Shown piece after piece: positions 58,105 to 64,000 of a stretch of 64,000 nt of DNA. Under the pieces are notes generated by a model, which saw nothing but the letters and a program-made list of their open reading frames with translations, was not told the DNA's origin and ran no database searches. The position numbers and the translations under genes were made by a program. Source of the DNA: Pirellulales bacterium (GTDB lineage Bacteria > Planctomycetota > Planctomycetia > Pirellulales > Thermoguttaceae); contig JAFGPV010000085.1 in assembly GCA_016936015.1 (NCBI GenBank), positions 18,963 to 82,962 of the forward strand, in the 5' to 3' direction. Positions within the stretch are counted from its first letter, which is position 1. Each line of letters begins with the position of its first letter.

Positions 58105-60075
58105 CTACTTTTTCTCCAGCGGAATGATCCCGTTCCAGCCCGGCGGCGGGCGGCGGTTGTGCTCGGCGATGTAGACCGTCAAAAAGTCCTTTACCTCGTC
58201 CTCGGCGGGAATGCGGTGCAGCAGCTCGAACGCCGCCGACCAGTTCCGGGCCAGGAACCGGTCCAGCGCCGCTTCGTAATGCTCCAGGTGCTCGTCGCTT
58301 AGCAGCGGATACTCGGCCTCCGGCGGCAGCAGCTCGCTGATCTCCAACGGGGTGTCCAGGCCGAAGGGTTTCACTACCGCCAGCCGTCGGAGCCGGGCGA
58401 CCTCGCGCGGCACCTGCCGGCGGACGATCTTCGCCGTCCGCTCGTCCAGCAGGATCGGTGCCCGGACGATCTTGGTCATCCCTTCCAGCCGCGAGGCCAG
58501 GTTGACCACCGGGCCGAAGACGGTGACTTTCACCTGGTCGACGGTGCCAATCTTTCCCGCCACGGCCGGGCCGGTGGCGATGCCGATGCCGGCGTAGAAT
58601 CCGGCGGTGCCCGCCAGCTCGGCCCGGATGGCCAGCGCCGCCCGGCAGGTCCGCAGCACGGAATCCTTGTCCGGCAGGGGCCAGCCCCAAAAGCCCATCG
58701 CCGCATCGCCCTGGAAATCGCCCACCACCCCGCCCTCCGTGCGGATGTGCCGCGTCATCACGCCCAGGGCCTTGCTCACCCGCTGCAACAGCCCCAGCAG
58801 GTCGCCCCCGGACCGCTCCGACTCCCGGGAAAATCCCCGCAGGTCGCAGAACAGCACCGAGACTTCGGTCTCCCGGGGCGCCAGCACCACCTCGGGATCC
58901 TCGACCGCCAACGTCTCCAGGACCACCGGCGAGAAGAACTGGCTCAGCGAGGCGTGCTGTCGCTCCAGGAGCCGCATCTCGCGGAGCGAACTGAGCATCA
59001 CGGCCACCAGCTCGGTGAACTTCACGTCTTCGCGCAGGTCGGTCGGATCGGTGGTGCTCGCCACGCCCGGCCGCTCGACGTTGAACCGCCCCGCCACGTA
59101 CAGCACCCAGCCCGGAGGGGACTGTCCCGATTTTTCCGCAGGAAAGATGGGACTGTCCCCTTCAGGGATTGGAGGTTTTTGTTTTGGACGGTCTCCGGTC
59201 GGCCCGGTCACCGGCGTGCAGAAGGCCCAATCGTAGTTCTCGCTCTCGGTGAAGGCCTGCCCGCCGGTCTGGTCCGACCCGCGCCACACGTGCAAAACGC
59301 TCTGCCGCTGGCGGAGCGATTCGAGGATCAATCCCTGGCTGGGCAGAAAGTCGCTCCCCACGGCCTGCCGCTGATCCCAGTGCAGCACGCGGATCGGGGA
59401 AGAATACGGAATGTGGAGTGCGGAATGCGGAGTGCGGAATACGGAATTCCGCTCGCTTCGATGGTTTTTTTCTCCTTCATCCTCTTCACCCTCTTTCTCT
59501 TCCTCCCTTTCACACTCCGCACTCCGCATTCCGCCTTCATCATTCCTCTTCCCGCATTCCACCACCGCCGCGGCGTCCGCCCGGGGTACGCCGGCCAGCA
59601 ACATGCTCACCAGCCGGACGCACAGCTCGGCGTCGCCCGCCGCCCCGGAAATCACCTCCGGCAGGCGCGCCAGCACCTCGATCCGATGGTCCGGATTGCG
59701 GAACGACACCTGGCGGAGATACTGCGGCGAGAAGGTCTGCTGCTGGACCGGCTGCTGCTGGTAGGCGGTGATGTTCACCCGCTGATCGGTCAGCGTGAAG
59801 GCGGTCTGCCCGATGACGAAGTGTTCGCCCGGCCCGATCGTAAAATGCTCCGCCTCCTTGCCGAGCAGATAGACGGGATTCCGCGCCTCGGCCAGCCGGC
59901 TGACTTCCAGCCGCCGGCCGTCCCAGAGCAAGCGGACGTGCCGCCGCGAGACGTGCTGGTCCCAGGGCACGCCCCAGGTCCCCAGCAGCCGGCCGAGCAC
60001 CACCGCCTGCCCCTCCGGCAGACTCCGCCGCCACCGCTGCTGCGCTTCGGTCCCTTGGGCAATCAAGTCGGGCAT
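58105..60075 (-). CDS. FHA-GAF-like adenylate/guanylate cyclase with two repeat insertions
   Basis: A 656-residue protein from ATG 60073-60075. The N-terminal FHA-like domain (residues 1-110) includes VVLGRLLGTWGVPWDQHVSRRHVRLLWDGRRLE. A middle GAF-like sensor part (150-390) follows. The class III cyclase domain (about 420-580) has VSVLFCDLRGFSRESERSGG (metal Asp and Phe-Ser motif), GGVVGDFQGDAAMGFWGWPL and VFGPVVNLASRLEGMTK. It makes cAMP or cGMP. Two repeats lie in the sensor region, both in frame. A heptamer array (59403-59562) encodes EGGMRSAECEREEE..HSALHIPYSS. A GDSPIF element (59117-59160) encodes EGDSPIFPAEKSGQSPPG. The protein is about 80 residues longer because of them. Whether the sensor is still functional is unknown. 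Confidence 0.88.
   Translation of the reverse strand: MPDLIAQGTEAQQRWRRSLPEGQAVVLGRLLGTWGVPWDQHVSRRHVRLLWDGRRLEVSRLAEARNPVYLLGKEAEHFTIGPGEHFVIGQTAFTLTDQRVNITAYQQQPVQQQTFSPQYLRQVSFRNPDHRIEVLARLPEVISGAAGDAELCVRLVSMLLAGVPRADAAAVVECGKRNDEGGMRSAECEREEEKEGEEDEGEKNHRSERNSVFRTPHSALHIPYSSPIRVLHWDQRQAVGSDFLPSQGLILESLRQRQSVLHVWRGSDQTGGQAFTESENYDWAFCTPVTGPTGDRPKQKPPIPEGDSPIFPAEKSGQSPPGWVLYVAGRFNVERPGVASTTDPTDLREDVKFTELVAVMLSSLREMRLLERQHASLSQFFSPVVLETLAVEDPEVVLAPRETEVSVLFCDLRGFSRESERSGGDLLGLLQRVSKALGVMTRHIRTEGGVVGDFQGDAAMGFWGWPLPDKDSVLRTCRAALAIRAELAGTAGFYAGIGIATGPAVAGKIGTVDQVKVTVFGPVVNLASRLEGMTKIVRAPILLDERTAKIVRRQVPREVARLRRLAVVKPFGLDTPLEISELLPPEAEYPLLSDEHLEHYEAALDRFLARNWSAAFELLHRIPAEDEVKDFLTVYIAEHNRRPPPGWNGIIPLEKK
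59117..59160. repeat. GDSPIF-type palindromic element, copy D (in frame)
   Basis: A 44-base palindrome: GGGGACTGTCCC and GGGACTGTCCCC arms, core GATTTTTCCGCAGGAAAGAT. On the minus strand it encodes GDSPIFPAEKSGQSP in the cyclase gene, before the cyclase domain. Confidence 0.93.
59403..59562. repeat. GGAATGC/GCATTCC inverted heptamer array (in frame)
   Basis: GGAATGTGGAGTGCGGAATG and following units at 59407-59450 are mirrored by CACACTCCGCACTCCGCATT at 59510-59535. A GA/CT-rich spacer and an additional short TTCATCATTCC tail lie around them. It encodes about 50 residues in the FHA-cyclase protein. Confidence 0.9.
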
Positions 60076-60291
60076 AACGTTTATCTTACATCTCCCCTCC
60101 ATATTTGGGAAAGGGGACAGAGCCGGGCCGTGTCGGCCCGGAAACACGCATTGGCACGCACGCATTGGGATCAGAGCGTCAGTAGAGCAAGCAAAGATGT
60201 TCACCCTTTTCTTGCCGCGACCGCGGCCATCGCGTTATAATTGGCTTTTTCCCATCCGTCACATTTTCCTTCCGCCGGGAGACGCCTCGCC

Positions 60292-61731
60292 ATGATCTCT
60301 CTCTTGCCGAGAACCTTTGCCCTCTTGCTCGTTTTCTTCTCAGTGCTTGGTCCGAAGAGTGTCGCCGCGGCGGACCGGCCCAACGTGGTCATCATCTACG
60401 CCGACGACCTGGGCTACGGCGACTTGAGTTGCTACGGCCACCCCACGATCGCCACGCCCCGGCTCGACCGGATGGCCCAAGAGGGCCAGCGGTGGACCGA
60501 TTTCTACTCGGCCGCCAGCGTCTGCACGCCCAGCCGGGCCGCACTGCTGACCGGCCGGCTGCCGATCCGCAGCGGCATGTGCGCCGAGGAGCCGCGGGTC
60601 CTGACGACCCAATCGCCCACCGGACTGCCCCATTCCGAAATCACCCTGGCCGAGGCGCTCAAGGACGTCGGGTACGCCACGATGTGCATCGGCAAGTGGC
60701 ACTTGGGACGCCCCGTCGATTACCTCCCCCGCTCCCAAGGATTCGACGAATACTTCGGCCTGCCCTACTCGAACGACATGGGCTGGATCCGCCATCCCGA
60801 AAAGTACCCCGGCCTCGACCCCAAGGCCGACTACTACGCCGGCCCCTTGATCCGCGACGTGACCGTCCTCGAGCCGGCCACCGACCAGCGGCTGCTGACC
60901 AAGCGCTACACCGCGGAGGCGCTCGACTTCATCCGCCGGCACAAGGACCGACCGTTCTTCCTCTACCTGGCCCACACCATGCCGCACGTCCCCCTGTTCC
61001 GCTCGGAGAAGTTCGCCGGCCACAGCCGCCGGGGACTCTACGGCGACGTGGTCGAGGAACTGGACGACGGCGCCGGCCAAATCCTCGATCTGCTCCGCGA
61101 ACTTCACCTCGACCGGAAAACGCTCGTGGTCTTCTCCTCCGACAACGGCCCTTGGATGATCTTCCACGAAAAGGGCGGCTCGGCCGGCCTGTTGTGCGGC
61201 GAAAAGGGCGGCACCTTCGAAGGCGGCATGCGCGAGCCGGCCCTCTTCTGGTGGCCCGGAACGATCAAACCGGGCGTCGTCCGCGGCATGGGTTCGACGA
61301 TGGACCTGTTCACTACTTGCATCAAGCTCTGCGGCGCCAAGTTGCCGGCCGACCGCCAGATCGACGGCGTCGATCTCTCCCCGGCGCTGTTCGGCACGGG
61401 CGACAGCCCCCGGGACACCATGTTCTACTATCGCGGCAAGAAGCTCTACGCCGTCCGCCACGGCCGCTACAAGGCCCACTTTTTCACCCGCCAGGCCTAC
61501 GGCAAAAAAGCCCTGACCGAATACGAGCACCATCCGCCCCTCCTCTTCGACCTGGGCGCCGACCCTGCCGAAAAATTCAACGTCGCCGCACAACACCCCG
61601 ACGTGCTCGCGAAGATCGAAACCATCGCCGCCGAACACAAGCGGGGAGTGATCCCCGTCGAGAACCAACTCGAAAAAGGTTTTCCCCCTGAAAGGATCCC
61701 CAAGGTGAAGACCATCCAGGTAGAACACTGA
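60292..61731 (+). CDS. Secreted arylsulfatase-type sulfatase
   Basis: A 479-residue enzyme from ATG 60292. It has a signal peptide (LLPRTFALLLVFFSVLGPKS), then the metal-binding VVIIYADDLGYGDLSCYGH (Asp38-Asp39). The formylglycine motif is Cys78 in SVCTPSRAALLTGRLPIRSG, with a second signature at GYATMCIGKWHLGRP. The pair YLAHTMPHVPLFRSEKFAG and SSDNGPWMIFHE provides further metal and substrate contacts. It is matured to formylglycine by an FGE enzyme and removes sulfate esters from glycans. It is followed by an alpha-L-fucosidase gene on the same strand, suggesting breakdown of sulfated fucose-containing glycans. Confidence 0.95.
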   Translation: MISLLPRTFALLLVFFSVLGPKSVAAADRPNVVIIYADDLGYGDLSCYGHPTIATPRLDRMAQEGQRWTDFYSAASVCTPSRAALLTGRLPIRSGMCAEEPRVLTTQSPTGLPHSEITLAEALKDVGYATMCIGKWHLGRPVDYLPRSQGFDEYFGLPYSNDMGWIRHPEKYPGLDPKADYYAGPLIRDVTVLEPATDQRLLTKRYTAEALDFIRRHKDRPFFLYLAHTMPHVPLFRSEKFAGHSRRGLYGDVVEELDDGAGQILDLLRELHLDRKTLVVFSSDNGPWMIFHEKGGSAGLLCGEKGGTFEGGMREPALFWWPGTIKPGVVRGMGSTMDLFTTCIKLCGAKLPADRQIDGVDLSPALFGTGDSPRDTMFYYRGKKLYAVRHGRYKAHFFTRQAYGKKALTEYEHHPPLLFDLGADPAEKFNVAAQHPDVLAKIETIAAEHKRGVIPVENQLEKGFPPERIPKVKTIQVEH

Positions 61732-62092
61732 TTGCTAAGGGGGTATACGTAAATTGGTCCCCTCTCCCTTTGGGAGAGGGTTAGGGTGAGGGCGGGCACT
61801 GCAAATCAAGTTGTTTTTTCGCTTCTTCTTCCAAGCAGATGGAGTGACGGCGATTCCCAAGGGGTCGCGATCGACGGATCCCAGACGTCTGGTCGAATCC
61901 TTCGATAAAATGCCGCCTCCCATGAATGCGGAACCGATCAGGGTCTCTGACCGGCGCTCGAAACGACTTGCCGGGGCGCTGGCGATGGCGAGGGGGGATG
62001 GTAAAATAGTTGGGACGGCGGGTCCGGATCGGTTCGGGACTCGCTGACGAGGGGAATTGTCAGTTTCCACCATTCTTCATGAGAGAACTCGC
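61732..62092. other. Intergenic region with one HPNPLP palindrome
   Basis: 361 bases between sulfatase and fucosidase genes. The repeat at 61759-61794 and an AT-rich block (TAAAATAG near 62002) that could be part of the fucosidase promoter are visible. An open frame at 61811-62047 has no support. Confidence 0.5.
61759..61794. repeat. HPNPLP/LSQRERG palindrome, intergenic copy
   Basis: CCCCTCTCCCTTTGGGAGAG followed by GGTTAGGGTGAGGG. It is identical in its core to the left half of 25647-25736. Here it is not in a gene. Confidence 0.93.
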
Positions 62093-63427
62093 ATGAAATC
62101 GCACATCGCTCGCACGCTTGTGGTCCTGGGCGCGTTGTTGTCGTTGACTGTCTCGGCGTGGGCGGCCGAGGAGGCGTCGGAACCGTGGCTGAAGCCCGAT
62201 CCGGCGGCCGTGCGCCGCTGGCAGGACATGCGTTTTGGGATGTTCATCCACTGGGGGCCGGTGAGCCTCACGAACCAGGAGATCGGCTGGTCGCGCGGGG
62301 CGCCGACGCCCGTGACCGAATACGACAACCTCTATCGGAAGTTCAATCCGACGAAGTTCAACGCCGACCAGTGGGTGGCCTTGGCCAAGGCGGCCGGCAT
62401 GAAGTACATCGTGCTGACAACCAAGCACCACGACGGTTTCTGCCTGTTCGACACCAAGCAGACCGACTACAACGTGATGAACGGTCCCTTTAAGCGGGAC
62501 GTGACCAAGGAACTGGCCGAGGCCTGCCGCCGGGGCGGCATCGCCTTCGGCACGTATTACTCGGTGTGCGACTGGCATCACCCCGACTTCCCCCTCACCA
62601 GTCCCGGCGGCAGCGTGCGGCGCGACAAGTCGGACATTGCCGCGTACCGCCGCTACTTGCGGGCGCAGGCGACCGAGCTGATCAAGAACTACGGTCCGCT
62701 GGTGTTGATGTGGTTCGACGTGCCGCAGGAGTTCGACAAGGTCGAAGGTTCGAAGAACATTCGCGTGTGCCGTTCGCTGCAGCCCGACATCCTGATCAAC
62801 GACCGGGCGGGCGGGGGCATGGGCGACTTCGACACGCCCGAACAGCGCATCGGCAACTTCAACCTGGAGCGGCCGTGGGAGTCGTGCATGACGCTATCGG
62901 CCCACAACCAGTGGGCGTGGGGCGGGCCAAAGGACGGCGTGAAGCCGTTGAAGGCCTGTCTGACGATGCTGATCCGCGCGGCGGGCGGCGACGGCAACAC
63001 GCTGCTGAACGTCGGCCCGATGCCTAACGGCGAAATCGAGCCGGCGCAGGCCGACCGCCTGCGCGAGATGGGCCGGTGGCTGGCGAAATACGGCGAGAGC
63101 ATCTACGGCACCCGCGGCGGCCCCTACAAGCCGGCCAAACACCTGGTTTCGACCCGCCGCGGCAACACGGTATTTTTGCATATTCTCGCCTGGCCCGAGG
63201 AGACGCTCAAGCTGCCGGCGCTGCCGGCGAAGATCGAATCAGCCGGTTTGCTCGGCGGCGGGAGCGTCGATTTCAAGCAAACGGCCGACGGCCTGGAGAT
63301 TACCGTGCCGAAAGCGGCGCGGCAGGAGATCGACACCGTGGTCGAACTGAAGCTCGACAAGCCGGCCCTGGAGATTGCGCCGCTGGCGGCTTCGTCGGCC
63401 GGAGAATCGCCCGCCAAAGACAAATAA
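62093..63427 (+). CDS. Alpha-L-fucosidase (GH29), secreted
   Basis: A 444-residue enzyme from ATG 62093. Signal peptide (VVLGALLSLTVSAWA). The opening WQDMRFGMFIHWGPVSLTNQ is the GH29 hallmark. It is followed by YIVLTTKHHDGFCLFDT and FGTYYSVCDWHHPDFPLT. The nucleophile is Asp209 in GPLVLMWFDVPQEF, and GDGNTLLNVGPMPNGEI lies near the C-terminus. It removes terminal alpha-L-fucose by a retaining mechanism. The adjacent sulfatase suggests combined action on sulfated fucan-like glycans. The N-terminal catalytic barrel is complete and only a short C-terminal beta part follows. Confidence 0.95.
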   Translation: MKSHIARTLVVLGALLSLTVSAWAAEEASEPWLKPDPAAVRRWQDMRFGMFIHWGPVSLTNQEIGWSRGAPTPVTEYDNLYRKFNPTKFNADQWVALAKAAGMKYIVLTTKHHDGFCLFDTKQTDYNVMNGPFKRDVTKELAEACRRGGIAFGTYYSVCDWHHPDFPLTSPGGSVRRDKSDIAAYRRYLRAQATELIKNYGPLVLMWFDVPQEFDKVEGSKNIRVCRSLQPDILINDRAGGGMGDFDTPEQRIGNFNLERPWESCMTLSAHNQWAWGGPKDGVKPLKACLTMLIRAAGGDGNTLLNVGPMPNGEIEPAQADRLREMGRWLAKYGESIYGTRGGPYKPAKHLVSTRRGNTVFLHILAWPEETLKLPALPAKIESAGLLGGGSVDFKQTADGLEITVPKAARQEIDTVVELKLDKPALEIAPLAASSAGESPAKDK

Positions 63428-63466
63428 TCTGATTTATGTAGGGCCTCCTCGGAATCCACCCATGTC

Positions 63467-63491
63467 GTAGGACAGGTTGCCAACCTGTCCC
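63467..63491. repeat. GTAGGACAGGTTGNCAAC palindrome, intergenic copy
   Basis: GTAGGACAGGTTGCCAACCT followed by GTCCC. It is the second copy of the palindrome inside the deacetylase-like gene at 55668-55692. Confidence 0.88.
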
Positions 63492-63553
63492 TGCAATCCT
63501 TTGGGTAGCATAAACCTTGTTTCGCAATCCGAAGGATTGCCAGCCGGTAGCTA

Positions 63554-63826
63554 GGTCGAAACGCAGCGAAGACCTCCGGAAATAGATTGCAAATAATTAT
63601 TTGCGATGCAACCCGAAGGGTTGCCAGAAGTCCCGGTCTTGCACCCCTCCAGGATTTTATTACCGGGTGGCCCCGATTGCTCGTCAATCGGGGTGCCGAA
63701 GGCACAAGAGGTCCCGAAGACAAAGAGTGCCTCTTGCGGCTGCGCCGCCCGGATACAGAGTTATCCGGGCCACCCCGGCAAATGATTTTCCCCCTATCTC
63801 CCGGAGGTCTCCGCTGCGTTCCGACC
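63554..63826. mobile_element. 273-bp element with 27-bp imperfect inverted ends
   Basis: 63554-63580 (GGTCGAAACGCAGCGAAGAC plus CTCCGGA) pairs with 63800-63826 at 24 of 27 positions. It contains CAACCCGAAGGGTTGCC, GGTGGCCCCGATTGCTCGTC with its mirror (AATCGGGGTG), and a GCAAATAATTATTTGC palindrome. It has the same style as the 46692-47021 element (CCCGAAGGG plus GGTRGCCCC cores). Confidence 0.75.
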
Positions 63827-64000
63827 CCCGGCCACCCTCTGCCATCCCTCCGGGATGTGTTTCGCGAAGAATTCGTCAATTAACGATCAATTTGAATTAT
63901 TTATGGCGTCCCTGGAATTCTCCTGATGGGTAAAACAACACCACATCGTTTATACCACCAGGAGGACCACTCTTTCATAGAATCAGATTACCAGGGAATA

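Larger units (their letters stand above)
63428..64000. other. Repeat-dense non-coding end of window
   Basis: No gene. It begins with the GTAGGACAGGTT palindrome (63467-63491), then an element with inverted ends (63554-63826). The last 120 bases are AT-rich, with nothing recognised. A perfect palindrome GCAAATAATTATTTGC lies at 63589-63604. Confidence 0.7.

Noticed and set aside
61811..62047. 78-codon plus-strand frame between sulfatase and fucosidase
   Set aside because: It has no Shine-Dalgarno sequence, no hydrophobic or domain pattern, and lies in a leader region.
1..64000. tRNA, rRNA or tmRNA genes
   Set aside because: No cloverleaf-like or conserved rRNA sequence was recognised on either strand by eye; a structure search would be decisive.

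Overview
The window looks like a chromosomal segment of a planctomycete (Planctomycetota, probably Pirellulales-like). The evidence is high GC with strong third-position G/C in most genes, a secreted protein opening with the LEPLESRQML-type planctomycete N-terminal motif, a PEP-CTERM protein, sulfatase and fucosidase genes, a Minf_1886 protein, many FHA/ECF-sigma/cyclase-type regulators and many genes without a Shine-Dalgarno sequence. No tRNA, rRNA, CRISPR array, prophage or intact transposase was found. This is an inference from gene content; no 16S gene is present.

Layout. 1-4.9 kb: edge of a secreted protein gene, then a GntR(YtrA-type)-ABC ATPase-membrane protein-HEAT/PEGA-like protein operon behind a consensus-like promoter. 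4.9-13.2 kb: ECF-type sigma factor, a membrane protein with a CpsD/ParA-like ATPase (Walker A lysine missing) and an ExeA-like AAA+ ATPase, an orphan CheB, an FHA protein and a secreted GH43/GH32-like propeller. 13.2-16.7 kb: a repeat-rich, lower-GC island with direct repeats, a perfect 24-bp hairpin, two RAYT transposase remnants and a HAF-repeat PEP-CTERM gene fused to the start of a second gene. 16.7-21.2 kb: glnD-glnB-amtB nitrogen operon. 21.5-23.3 kb: corrinoid adenosyltransferase divergent from a UroD-family protein. 23.3-33.6 kb: a minus-strand run with a lipoprotein, a Ycf48/BNR plus CBM9-like protein, Minf_1886, PSP1 (RicT-like), DUF3299-like, MacB-like permease with a His/Asp-rich loop, LolD-like ATPase and a GT87-like membrane protein. 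33.7-42.5 kb: two lipoproteins, thiC, a membrane protein, rpsA, protoporphyrinogen oxidase and a WD40 protein. 42.5-49.3 kb: two large surface proteins (SdrD-B/GDWDGDG repeats and DUF11 repeats). 49.3-51.0 kb: a compact, AT-richer three-gene cassette of unknown function. 51.2-63.4 kb: DRE-TIM aldolase, histidine phosphatase, fumC, GYD protein, polysaccharide deacetylase-like, GH97, FHA-adenylate cyclase, sulfatase and GH29 fucosidase.

How the genes relate: the glnD-glnB-amtB block is a complete sensing/transport unit. The ATPase-permease-DUF3299 block resembles zinc-responsive MacB-like clusters. The sulfatase, fucosidase, GH97 and GH43-like genes fit degradation of sulfated or fucosylated glycans.

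The most striking property is not a gene. The window is full of short palindromic and heptanucleotide repeat elements, and many lie inside reading frames without breaking them. At least six families are visible: a 38-44 bp element encoding a GDSPIF..G.SP-like peptide (4 copies), the HPNPLP/LSQRERG palindrome (4 copies), a GTAGGACAGGTTGNCAAC palindrome (2), degenerate heptamer arrays (about 12), about 70-bp perfect-armed hairpins (2), and TTTAGCGGCC hairpins. The heptamer arrays often come as G-rich/C-rich inverted halves. Several end exactly at or within a few bases of start codons and replace the ribosome-binding site.
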